A program made the position numbers and the translations under genes. Shown here one piece after another: positions 1 through 11,429 of a stretch of DNA of 64,000 nt. Origin of the DNA: Boletus sp. NGJ (lineage: Eukaryota; Basidiomycota; Agaricomycetes; Boletales; Boletaceae); the NCBI GenBank assembly GCA_019096195.1, contig JAGTXK010000134.1, positions 186,001 to 250,000 on the forward strand, read 5' to 3'. The notes under the pieces are model-generated. The model was not told the DNA's origin and made no database searches. It saw only the letters and a list, made by a program, of their open reading frames with translations. Within the stretch, counting starts at the first letter, position 1. Every line of letters begins with the position of its first letter.

Positions 1-1116
1 TGCGGCGTGGTGGTCGTCGATGTACGACTCTTTCCTTAAGATCTCGAATCGTTGGAGGAACAGGTCGATAGGATGACCATTCTGTTTTAAGGTCTCGAGT
101 TTCCTTAAAGACTCGTGGGCCAGAGTGTCGATGCAGAAATGGGTTTTTATCTGCTCCTGCAACCTGTTCCAAGTGGGCCATGCAGTCGGCTCCTTTTGCC
201 GGCTAGCACGACCCCGTTTGCGTCCGTCTCGATGGTAGCTTCCTCATCGAGGTAGTGCTCCATGATGAGTTGCGCGAAGGCTTCCGCTTTTCCTTCGAGA
301 CGGGAGAGGACCGCGATGTCCATAATCTTGTTGTTTTTCCATGTTCTGGGCGTCAACCCAGAGACGGAGCTTGATCCACCAGGGGCGGAATGATGACCTT
401 GTGCCGTCCCATTTCCCAGGATCGGCGATCTTCTTTCGTGATGTTGTCCTTGTCGCGCTCCTGCGTGAGGTCGGCGAGTTTCTTGACCAACTCGTCGATG
501 TCGACTCTAGACATATCGTTGGTTGGGCCTTAGGAGGGATGCGGGGCGGAGGTAAGAGCGGAAGTATTGGATGCGGTATAAGGGCGAATGCGGAGGATGG
601 GCGGAGAGGTCTGACTTTGTCGGGGTTTCTTGTGTAGGTTTTCCTTTTCCTTCGTCGGTCTTCTTTCAGAACCTTACTGCCAGATATCTTGCAATCCGGC
701 TCTGGGGTTCCTACGCCTTCGTAGGAGTCGAAGTATAGATCGTTAAAAATGGTGGGCGACGGTGGTAGGGGGACCGGAGTATAACTGCTTTTACTACAAG
801 CAGGTGTAGCACAGGAGAAAGGCGAGATAAATCCCCCTAACGCTACTTCGTGACGTCACAGGTGATCACGAGAACCTGGGTTCACTATCGTAGAACCAGC
901 GTACGCTTAGGTCGGCAACCACCTAAGAAGTGGGGCTAGTGCACTATGCCCGGCAGCAACGTTATCCTTATTTATGACGCCGGACGAGCGTATATTCAAG
1001 CGTTTCGGCGAGTGCTTTTCTCGTCACCGTCAAGTGGTGAATACTATGCAGATGTCCCTTAAAACGCTGGGCCCGCGTATATCTCCTTAGCTCTGGAGTC
1101 CGAGCGTTGTGTATCG

Positions 1117-1128
1117 CAGTCTAATCCA
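1117..1128 (-). promoter_or_regulatory. Primer-binding site of copy A, self-priming type
   Basis: Two bases after the LTR end the minus strand reads TGGATTAGACTG. The exact 12-base complement lies inside the LTR (plus-strand 1297-1308), about 33 bases after the TATA box, where the transcript should start. This matches the Tf1/sushi scheme in which the RNA's own 5' end folds back as primer. The arrangement is seen in the sequence; the function is inferred from the family. Confidence 0.7.
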
Positions 1129-1130
1129 AG

Positions 1131-1614
1131 TGTTATGAGTCCCTTTCGGAAAGCACACCACAAGGCTCGGAAATGCGTCGCAGGCTACACGTGTCCTGGC
1201 TGAACGAATCAGGTGGGGAGTCTTAGTCCTGGATGTTCCCAACCCTACGACGGCCTGAAGACCGAAGCTAATGGATTGTTGGAGGAAGAGTACAAGTGGA
1301 TTAGACTGGGGATTCCAGTCGTCAAAGTGCTAGTTTATATACATGAAGAGAAGTGCGCACGGACCATGCTGTGCGTGTGATAAATTACTACGTATGGTAA
1401 GACGGAGATTAATAGGGCTGTGTGAGAAGAGCGGAAATTAAAAGGTCGTGGATCACATGAGGTATGATGTCATATGACGTCATAGGTTCTAGACCTGTCA
1501 TGTGATGTGTTCCCACGGTCACGTGCACAGTCACGTGACTTATGAAGAAAAGTTTGAAGAAAATGAAACGTAAGAGATCGTTTGAAAAGTTTGAAAATTT
1601 CCCATATTATTACA
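1131..1614 (-). repeat. 5' LTR of Gypsy copy A
   Basis: About 484 bp, starting TGTAATAATA and ending CATAACA when read on the minus strand, so it has the TG...CA ends of a retroviral-type LTR. It aligns along its whole length with the LTRs at 6697-7175 and 58142-58622. It holds a TATA box (1335-1341 on the plus strand), a TGACGTCA palindrome (1475-1482) and two CACGTG palindromes (1520-1525 and 1532-1537). Confidence 0.9.
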
Positions 1615-4600
1615 ACCACCATTGCCCACCATTTTTAACGACCTCTATTTCGACTCCTACAAAGGCATAGGTGCCCCAGATCTTGGTTGTAAGATACTGG
1701 GAAGTAAGGCACTGAAAGAAGACCGACCTAGGAAAAGGAAAGTTTACCAAAGAAATCCTGACAAAGTCAGACCTCTCTGCCCACCCTCCACATTCGCCCT
1801 ATATTGCATTGCCCACTTTCGCTCTTACCTTTGCCCAACCTCCCTCTTGAAATCCGTAAACAAATATGTCTCGTCTAGACATTGACGAGCTCATTCAGAA
1901 ACTCGCTGACCTCACACAGGAATGCAACAAGGATAATATCACAAAGAAAATTGCCGACCCTGGAAAATGGGATGGCACAAGGTCCACCTTCCACCCATGG
2001 TGGATAAAACTTTGTCTCTGGGTCGACGCGCAGACCTGGAAAAATAATAAAATCATGGACATTGCAGTCCTCTCGCGCCTTGAGGGAAAGGCGGAAAGCT
2101 TTGCTCAGCTTATAATGGAGCACTATCTCAATGAGGAGGCAACCATCGAGACGGACACAAATGGAACCATGCTCCCAGCAAAAGGAGCCAATGCATGGCC
2201 TACATGGAACAGGCTACAGGAACAAATTAAGATGCACTTCTGTATCGACACGTTGGCACACGCGTCTCTAAGAAAACTGGAAACTTTAAAACAAAACAGT
2301 CATCCTATAGACCTGTTTCTACAAAAGTTTGAAATCCTAAGGAAAGAGTTGTACATAGACAATCATCACGCAGAGGTACTCCTCAAAAAGGCTGTAGACT
2401 TTAAAATCTACGAAAGATCACGTCTAAACAGTCTGGCTCAGAACTTTGACTACAAGGATCTAGTCATAAACTACAGAGTAATTGGGAGGGCGTTCGAACA
2501 AATGGTGAACGAATGTGGACCGCCCATCTGAACTCAACCTCCTCGATCATCGTTTCCCCCGCCTCGTGGGCAACCCCCACACAATTCATACCACCCTCAA
2601 TATACGGCAGTGGGTACGCAACCGGGCCGCGGCACCCCAATGGAAATAGATGTCCAACAGGCTGGACCTTCTAAGGACACAAGGACCTGTTTTCATTGTG
2701 GCAAACCAGGCTACATAAAACCAAATTGCCCCATGAACCCGTTTAAAAGAACTGGTTGTCCACCGATGCAAAGACAGATCTGGGATTGGAATCAAGGCTC
2801 GTATGTCGAGCAAACATAGGGAGAAAATGAATATCCCTCATTTTTTAATGAACCCCAAACCAGACAATATGCATCTCGACCTCTTCCACAACCTCCCGTA
2901 GCTACAGCAGCACCAAGTGTAGCAACAAGGACATATGTCTCAGATGAGGCAGAAACATACTATAGAGACAAGTTTGAGGTAGAAGCCAAAGCCAGAGCTG
3001 CATAGGCTTTAAATGGACAGCACCAATGAGTGAAGAGGGAACTCAGTGGCACAAACAATTTTCTGTTTCTTCTTCTCTTATGAACTGTACTAGTAGCGAC
3101 TTCCTGATTTCAGATCTTTCTTCTGTCTTACATAAATTAACAATATAATCCACAAGGGCGTCTCAATTGAGCGTGGCACCGGACATAAGTGTGCTTAATT
3201 CCCTTGTCAAACAACAAAAAATATCTCATATCTATAAACCCACAAAAGTAACATTGAACCAAGCATCTACGTTATCCTATGGTGGAGAATTCTCCCTCGA
3301 AACCATAGTATTGTGCAATGTCAATGGACAGTGGTCACGCTACCATTTCCAATCCCTCTTTGATTCAGGAGCGTCGCATACTTTTATTGATCAGGACTAT
3401 GTCAAACGTCACGGAATTCCTTTTTATACTATTGATAACCCCATAAAGATAATAACGCTGACAGCTCAGAAGGAGCTATCGGACCGATCTGTCACCCGGT
3501 AACTCTGATGGTGGAAATCGAAGGACATTATGAAGTTATAGACGCGTATATATCAAAGTTAGGAATTCATCGCATGATCATCGGTTATGACTGGCTGTAT
3601 CACCACAACCCTGACATCAATTGGGTAAAACAAACAATTACCTTCCCTCATTGCACTTCATACTGTAAAATTATGGGACTAGGACCTACTTCTTCTTACA
3701 AACCAGTCAATCTTCGTACTATAGAGGAAGGACTCAAAGAAAAGGTTCCACTAACTTATCATGAATTTCTAGATGTCTTTTCGAAGAAAGAATTCCAAAG
3801 AATGCCCTTACAAAAACATTGGGATCACGCAATTGATCTCAAAGAAGATTTCATTCCAAAGAAAGGACATGTCATTCCCCTTTCGGACATCGAAATGGAA
3901 GAAGTCAGAACATTTATTGAAAAGGAAGTCAAGAAGGGTTACGTCAAACCTTCAAAATCTGCACAGACATCACCTGTCTTCTTTATTCCCAAGAAAGATG
4001 GTAAAAAATGAATGGTAATGGATTACTGATATTTAAAAGAAGGAACCATAAAAAATTCTTATCCACTCCCTTTGATTCCGCAACTAATTGATAGACTCAA
4101 GAACACAGATCTATTTACAGCAATGGACCCTCGATGGGGATACAACAATGTCTGTATCAAAGAAGGCGACAAATGGAAAGCAGCCTTCGTCACCCCCATT
4201 GGAGCCTATGAACCAACCATAATGTATTTTGGACTTACGAACTCTCCTCCCACATTCCAAACCATGATAAACAATATCTTCAATGACATGTATGCTGTAG
4301 TCGTTATTTACATCGATGACGTCATGATATTTACATCGGGAAAATCCAAAGAACAGCACAAAGAAGTTGTGAAGGAAGTTCTACACTGCTTATGCGAGAA
4401 TGACCTTTACGTAAAACCAGAAAAGTGTACCTTCTTGGCTGATAAAGTGGACTTTCTGGAAATGGTTGTATCTAAAGAGGGGGTAGAAATGCAATTGAAA
4501 AAAGTAGCTGGGGTCATGGATTGGCCAATACCTACAAGATTAAAACAACTTCAAGGCTTCCTTGGACTATGTAACTATTATAGACGATTCATAGAAGGCT

Positions 4601-7175
4601 TCGCGCAAATTACTCGACCCTTGAACAATCTTATCAAAAAAGACGTTCCATTCAAATGGGGTCCAGAACAACAAGAAGCTTTCTCAAACCTAAAAAGAAA
4701 ATTTACGGAAGCACTGCTTCTCACATATCCAAATCGCGATCAAGAAATGCATGTGGAAACCGATGCCTCAGACATCACCACGGGAGCAGTGCTCTCTACA
4801 TTATGCAATGATGGTAACTGGCGACCAGTTGCCTTTATTTCTCACTCTTTTGACAGCGCAGAGCGCAATTACCCCATATACAACAAAGAACTACTAGCAG
4901 TCATTCGTGCTCTCGAAGAGTGGCGACATTATCTTATAGGTCGAGAAAGATTCAAAATCTGGACCAATCATAAAAACTTGGAGTATTGGAAGAAACCCCA
5001 AATGCTTAGCAGACGACAAGCACGTTGGCATGCACTACTTCAAGAATTTAACTATTCCTTTGTTTATAAACCAGGTTTTTCAAATGGAAGAGCTGATGCT
5101 CTTTTCAGAAGACCAGATCATGGTGACGCAGTACAAGATCACAATCAAAATGTTACCGTTCTTCCACCATCCATATTTATAAACCATGTTTCCTTATCTT
5201 TGGACTTCATAACAAAAATCCAAAAAGAATCTAAAAAATATGATGTAGACACCATAAACAATTTCCTCTTCTATTCTGAACTTAGCTTATTCAAAAATGA
5301 AAAAGACAAAATATTTGTCCCCGAACTTTTACATACAGAACTCATTACCTTATGTCATGATTCACCAATAGCAGGACACGGTGGTCATTCTAAAACAATT
5401 CATACACTCTCTTGATACTTCTCGTGGCCAGGAGTCACAAAGGACATAAAAAATTATGTAAATCACTGTCAAGTGTGCGCCCTCATGAAGGGTAAGCAAA
5501 ATGCACCGGCAGGAAAAGTTATCCCTTTACCAGTGGCAAAAAGACTCTGGGAAGATTTATCAGTAGACTTTATAACAGGTCTACCTCCATCACAATCATT
5601 CACTGCTATTTGCATTGTCGTAGATAGATTTTCGAAAGAAGTCATCTTTATACCTACCTATGATATCTGTTCTTCGAAGGACCTCGCAGTTCTATTTAGA
5701 GATCATGTTTGGTCAACACATGGACTCCCCTCAACCCTCGTATCAGACCAAGGACCCCAATTCGTGTCTGCGTTTACCCAAGAGCTTTATAAGCTCCTTG
5801 GTATTAAACAAAAGATCTCCACTGCATATCATCCACAAACAGACGGACAAACAGAGCGCGTTAATCAAGACCTCAAACAATATCTCTGCGCATATGCTGG
5901 AAAGAAACAACACGATTGGGTAGAATGGTTGCTCGCCCAATTCTCACACAATAATACCGTAACAACAGCAACTGGCGAGATCCCATTTAAAGTCACCAGA
6001 AACTACATACCATGTATGGGTTTCGAAGGGCATCTCTCCGGTTTCACAAATGAGGTTGGACGAAATCATAAAGAGATAGAAGAAGCACTGGAAGCTAACG
6101 AGAGAGGATGATCACCTCTTCCGATAAAAAACGATCAACCGCACCCAAATATTCTATTGGTCAGCAGGTCTGGCTATCCACAGATAAATTAAAACTTCCA
6201 TATATGGCAAAAAAGCTTACTCAGAAATGGATTGGTCCTTACATTATCACCTGGATTCTTCCTAACAGTGTAATGCTTAAACTCCCAAATTCTGTTCACA
6301 TTCACCCAACTGTGAACATCTCTCGCGTTAAACTGTATAAAGAAATGTTGCCTGGTCAACCCAAATCTCGACCTGACGCTATAGAGATTGATAAAGAGGG
6401 AGAAGAGCAATTCGAAGTTGATTTTATTGCTGCCTCTCAAATGAAGAAAGGCAAACTAGAATATTTGGTTCACTAGAAAGGTTACGACGATACCAATCGT
6501 ACCTGGGAATCTGAAGAAATTCACATAACTGCACCAGATGCAGTCAAAGATTTCCATCGTCTTAATCCATCCGCATCACACAAGCTTCGTGGTTTATCTA
6601 TTTCAGCATTCGCTTCTCTATTTACTCCTTATGAAAACTTCACCGAAAATGAAAAACAATGACTCGCCTGGAATTCGAGTCTTAAAGAGGGGGTAGTGTT
6701 ATAATATACGAAATTTTCAAACTTTTCATACGAACACTTACTTTTCATTTTCATCAATCTTTTTCTTCATAAGTCACATGACTGTGCATGTAACTGTGGG
6801 AACATATCACATGACAGGTCTAGAACCTATGACATCATATGACATCACACCTCATGTGATCCATGACTCTTTAATTTGCGCTTTTCTCACACAGCCTCTT
6901 TAATCTCCATCTTACTATACTTAGTAATTTATCACACGCACTGCTTGGTCCATGCGCATCTCTCTTATGTATATAAAGTAGCACTTTGATGACTGGTAAC
7001 CCCAGTCTAATCCACTTGTATTTTTCCTCCAACAACTCATTAGCTTTGGCCACTCTGGTCATCATAGGGTTGGGAACAGTATGGACTAAGACTCCCCACC
7101 TCATTCATTGAGCCAGGCTTTGTGTAACCTGCGAACAGTTCAAGCCTTGTGGTTTGTGCTGAAAGGTTCATAACA
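1615..7175 (+). mobile_element. Ty3/Gypsy chromovirus copy B, 5' LTR absent
   Basis: A fossil element of the same family as A and C. It starts inside the leader; the LTR and roughly 350 bases of leader expected before it are missing at this junction. Parts: gag from 1866 with a CCHC zinc knuckle near 2694-2740; aspartic protease around 3362-3395 (DSGASHTF); reverse transcriptase about 3890-4500 with YIDDV near 4309; RNase H about 4730-5110; integrase with an HHCC zinc-binding end and DDE core about 5340-6000; a chromodomain-like tail about 6410-6560; polypurine tract 6684-6696; and the 3' LTR. It has about seven breaks and is CpG-poorer than C, so it looks older. Confidence 0.88.
6697..7175 (+). 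repeat. 3' LTR of Gypsy copy B
   Basis: About 479 bp with TG...CA ends, directly after a purine-rich tract (AAAGAGGGGGTAG). It contains a TATA box (6970-6976) and, 33 bases on, CAGTCTAATCCA (7003-7014), the sequence complementary to the family's primer-binding site. Many positions that are CG in copies A and C are TG or CA here. Confidence 0.9.
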
Positions 7176-7189
7176 CACCTGCACAACCC

Positions 7190-8036
7190 ACTGCACCAGC
7201 ATCACGCAACTCTCATGACTATGACAGACTGTTGTAGGAATACCGAGAACTTCGTGACAGCCACAAGCGGCTTCAAGCCAGTTACATGTGGCTCAAGGAT
7301 CAGTTCGATTCCATGGCGGATAGTCTGGCAACATTTGGCCAGGTTGTGGCCTGGCTATGGGACCAGATTAGTGGGATTGGGAGCAAGATGTTCGTGACAC
7401 ACATACATGAATGTGCTACCCATTTAAATGAATTCCCCCACAGGCCACCTCCAGGGAGGAAGTTCCCAAGCCACCCAACAGGCCATTCGTCCTGACACTC
7501 ACAACTCTTTCTCCCCCCCAATGGCTTCAGCTGAAGGATCACCACCCCTCACTCCACCTGTCACTGCCCCTGACACATTCCCCCGGCATGCCTCCCCCAT
7601 CCCTCCTTCATTGGAGGCCGGTGTCCCTTGGTTGATCGCTCCCTTATCTCAGCGAGGATTGTCGCCTCATAGTCAGGTTGCTCCTGCAGTAACATGGAGT
7701 AGTGGTATGAGCACTAACCCAAATTGGGGTTGGGGCCCTCCATCTCTCTTTCAAACAGGGCCAGCATTGTTCAACCAACTGGCCACACATCAATCCAGCC
7801 TGGCCCTCCCTTCTATCCAAGAAGCTCAGCAACCCTTGGCATGGAGCCTTGCAAGGGCTGTGGCACATCGACTGTCTCCACCCTGGCCTCCACCATCTTC
7901 CCTACCAACAATCACCAGCTTTCGAGAGGTAGAAGGGTCAGCTGAACCAGAGTTGACATTTGAAACAGGGAGTGTGGCCAAGGAGCAGACAGATGGGACA
8001 GCTGGTGAGAGTGGGAAGGGCACGGCCTGTACTTAG
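7190..8036 (+). pseudogene. Unidentified gene, helical start and Pro/Ser-rich tail, broken
   Basis: I do not recognise this gene. Its first part (about 7200-7390) encodes a helical, Leu/Trp/Met-containing stretch (for example SMADSLATFGQVVAWLWDQI) that looks like real protein. A second reading frame, open from 7428 to 8036, is a 202-residue Pro/Ser/Thr-rich low-complexity sequence. The frame changes between the two parts, and a stop lies early in the helical part, so the gene is broken or has an unseen intron. A possible poly(A) signal follows at 8120. It points tail to tail at the gene on the other strand. It may be host or transposon cargo; I cannot tell which. Confidence 0.35.
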
Positions 8037-8119
8037 TTTTACACCGTGTGATGTACAATTCATCTCCCATTTATGTATCCATGCAAAATAGGGTCCATAA
8101 GATGCACAAGTGGAATGTG

Positions 8120-8125
8120 AATAAA
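8120..8125 (+). promoter_or_regulatory. Possible poly(A) signal (AATAAA)
   Basis: AATAAA lies 84 bases after the stop of the preceding plus-strand reading frame. A hexamer like this is common by chance, so it only supports that gene weakly. Confidence 0.25.
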
Positions 8126-8145
8126 GAAGTACTCTCTAGACCTGC

Positions 8146-10689
8146 TCATTTCCTTTTTGGCAGATGTCCGGGTGTGGACAGCTCAGTGTCTGGCAGCAGT
8201 GGTGCCTTGCATGCCCTCCCTGATTGATGTGGGGTTATGCCTTTTTCCAAATTTCTGAGTGAGATGTGATTTAAAAATTGGGAATGCAGCAGTACCTTCA
8301 GGTTGGGTGTGCATCTCAATAGATTTGGCTGGAGTGTGAGCTTAGGACCTTGGCTTTTGGACCCTTGGATTTGTACCACCGTTGGTCTCCACCATATTGA
8401 CCTCGGGAAATGCCTTGCTCATTTTCATCGCTGACTTCAATTTTTTGGGTGGGGATGCTGGGGATGCATTTGGTATGAATGTCCCTGGCCTATCTGGACA
8501 GAAATTTGGCAACCTACCATCGCCGCCATTATCAACCAGGACCAGTCTCTTCATCATGGGCTTCGGTTGAGGATTTTCTTGGGCCATCAGCATCTCATCT
8601 CAGATCCATCGTGGAGAGTCTCCTAGCTGTACATGAAGATACCAATAATCAATAAATTAATATGACGGAGAAATTGCAATGCACCATCTCTTGAAGGTCC
8701 AACCTTCATTTCCCTTAGTCGGCACTCCTCGTCACTCTGGACTATTTGGTCACACCCACTCTCCGTGCGAGGTCTTCTTGCCATTGCTCCTTCCACTGTA
8801 TATGTTGAGTGAATTCGCTGAATGCATTTGTCACCACATACCTTGTTTCAGTACCCCCACCTCAAATGCAACTGATTTCCGAGGTAGGTCACTGACCTCT
8901 TGTTCACTCTCAGACCAATTGCTGTACAGGGCTGATGGACTCCATATCTCCCTCCATTTTCCATTTCTAATCACAGAGTTAGATCAGGCTTCAGCTTTCT
9001 CCTGAGAATTCAATTGATCCATGTTGCATCATCCTGTCCCCAGTTCCGTTCCCGGTCCCAAGGCTGATCTTTTGGTCTCAGTATGGCATTCCGAGATCTC
9101 TGTGGTCGCTTCACCAGTGTCAAGGATTCATCTCCACTGTCTGCTGGGTCCTGCAGCTGGTTTCTTGCATCCAACCAGAATTGGAATGTAAAGATATTAT
9201 CTGGAACATTCTGTTGTTATTTCCGAATGAATTCAAGAAAGTGTCTTGCATCACTCGTATTCATGTGGCTAGGATCATCTGGAAACACAAAATCATCTGG
9301 AAGATGCTCAGATCTAAACAGATCATCCTGGAACTCATGCAGCCTTTTGAACAGTGCCGAAATCTTTGGGTTTTTGCATATCAAGCCTAGATATGGTGAA
9401 TCTTGGCAGGGCAGTCAGATATGAAGGTTACACATGGTAATGTGAGGTGAGAAACCCTCTGATCATGTTCTGCATATTGGCTTGGTTTTGGCCAGTGAAA
9501 TCTGGGATCCAGATGGTACTATCTAACCAGGTTACCATATTCAAAGCATAATCTCCCCATTTCTATCTGGGCTTCCTCTGCTTTTTTGCATCCTCATGGA
9601 TCACATCCTCACCTTCATCCTCACCCTCCCCTCCATCTCTTGCCAGATCAAAACATTGGCCAAGATACCCATCCCACTCCCCCTGGATGGTGTCCAAGCC
9701 CTTGAAAGTTGGGCCATTTTCAATCACTGAGTTGAAGTCAAAGCTTTTCTCTATCAGACACATGGCAGTTTCCAATTAACTAAAGTTGACCTATGTGATA
9801 GAGAATATTTTGCCTTTCTCATCCTTGAATCCAGTCAGTATGGCCATCCGGATCCCTCCCCTCTTCCACATTTCCTGGGTGAACTGCTTCATTACAGAAG
9901 CTACACCCTGGGTTGCATACCTGTACAATATGCAGCGCGTGCAATATCTTCACCTAATAATCACTTACCACACCTTTGCTTCAGTTGAGGCACCTTGCAA
10001 ATTCCATGCGGTGGCAGTTGACTCAGCATCCTTGATTTTATTGGAAGAGAGAGTCTTCACCACCTCTGCTAGCACAGACTGATAGTGCTGAAACATCGCC
10101 GAGGATCCCAGTCAGGCACTGAACTGTTCCTCTATGGTCATCTTGATTTCTTCCTTGCGCTGCTCCTGAATCACAGACCAAGCTGTCCATGTCATCCCAA
10201 GGGTGATGCTTTCCTTCTTCTTTCCTATCCATCCTTGTTTGTGCATCCATTTCAGGTATGTCTTTCTGAAGTTTGGGATCAATTCTTAAAACCATGGCAA
10301 AGCTTTCTCATCCAAAGTTTATGGTCCCACACAACATGCTCCAGGGTTAGGTTTTCCCTCAGTTGCCAGATCTGGCTAACCAGAGCCCTCCAGATTGTCT
10401 GTCATTTCTTATCTTGTGCAGCCTTCCATGATGGCCATTGTTCCTAGAGAATGCATAGCATGGTGTCAGATATGCTGGTGCTTTCATGTTATAATTCGGT
10501 GTGAGATGGCCTGGCCTCATGTTTGGCAGAAACCTCCTTGAGTTGAGGTTCCCCAACCTCCATCTCATCTTCCAAACCATAATAGTTGGTTCCTTGATAC
10601 TTGGTCTTGGCATAATCTTGCGAGCAGTCAGACATAGTAGAGGATAGACGCAGAGTGCAGTACAACCTTTCATTTTCATCCGATATCAT
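8146..10689 (-). pseudogene. Decayed member of a recurring agaricomycete hypothetical family
   Basis: Coding-like segments follow one another on the minus strand in changing frames. They include an acidic start near 10689 (DEMEVGEPQLKEV), a Trp-rich block near 10360-10450 (EQWPSWKAAQDKK), a block around 9850-9930 (KQFTQEMWKRGGIRMAIL), an acidic Glu/Asp block near 9600-9690, and a tail near 9150-9330 (DDPSHMNTSDARHFLEF). The order resembles a hypothetical protein of several hundred residues that I recall being repeated across agaricomycete genomes near transposons. I know no named domain for it. Many stops and frameshifts make it a pseudogene. Its 5' end faces the KDZ transposase gene, with about 740 bases between them. 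Confidence 0.4.
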
Positions 10690-11429
10690 GTTTACAACCG
10701 CTCAATATGCCAAGTAGCCAAGGTTACACAATAACCACAATACCCTCATAAAATGTAACATATCCCTGGGTCTGGTGACCTACTGTGACCTCATTTCACT
10801 GACAGATGGCCTTACATACATGACATGATGCCAGGCACTGAGTAACCAACTTGGTTATATAACACCAGAAATGCTGGGTAAGCTAGCTCCTCTCACTGCC
10901 ATATGTAGTGGTAACAGGCAGGTTGCAAAAAGCTGCATGCAGAGATGGTGGGGATGAGTCTCTGCATATTGCATATTGAACACTGCCTGTCCCAACTACC
11001 TATGGTAATGAGATGAGTTAGCCTATCTAGCATTGCTGGTGTTATTTATCCAAGTTGGCGACTCAATGCCTGGAGAGACTACTACTAGAGCTCATACTCC
11101 CGGCCCCATTGACATAGCCAAGGCCATCAGAGTGTAATACAGTGCAGTATATCCCAAATGGGGCTCAGCCAAGGTTACAGAATTGTGGTAATGCTGCGGA
11201 TGCAGTTGAAGTTCCAACATCCATAGACTCAGCTCTAACTAGCCGAGATGACACACTAAAGTGTCCAAAAAACTGCATGGCTGAACATATGTGTTACTGA
11301 TTTGTGTTATGGCTTGCAGTGTGAAGTATGCTGTATCTGTGTTTTTGATACTACTATACTGTCTTCCATCCCTCTAAGAATGTCAAAGAATGCCTTCAAA
11401 TGAAAGATTAACCCTGCAAGAGTCACTCA
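10690..11429. other. Intergenic stretch between two divergent genes
   Basis: This holds no coding sequence I can support. It separates the minus-strand hypothetical gene from the KDZ transposase and would hold both promoters. It is CpG-poor and contains scattered short direct repeats, but I see no clear terminal inverted repeat. Confidence 0.4.

Larger units (their letters stand above)
1..1614 (-). mobile_element. Ty3/Gypsy chromovirus copy A, 5' part only
   Basis: A fossil LTR retrotransposon read from right to left. Its parts in transcription order are the 5' LTR (1614 to 1131), the primer-binding site, a leader of about 600 bases, and the start of gag, whose ATG is at 514-512 and which runs off the left edge. 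It belongs to the same family as copies B (1615-7175) and C (58142 onward); LTR, leader and gag align by eye throughout. CpG sites are still common, which suggests it is younger than most of the window. The part in view shows at least one break; the rest is outside. It ends exactly where copy B's truncated leader begins, so A probably landed inside B. Confidence 0.85.

Noticed and set aside
7428-8036. Intact secreted or cell-wall protein (Pro/Ser-rich, 202 codons)
   Set aside because: No signal peptide or anchor is visible, and the frame appears to continue a broken gene that starts upstream.
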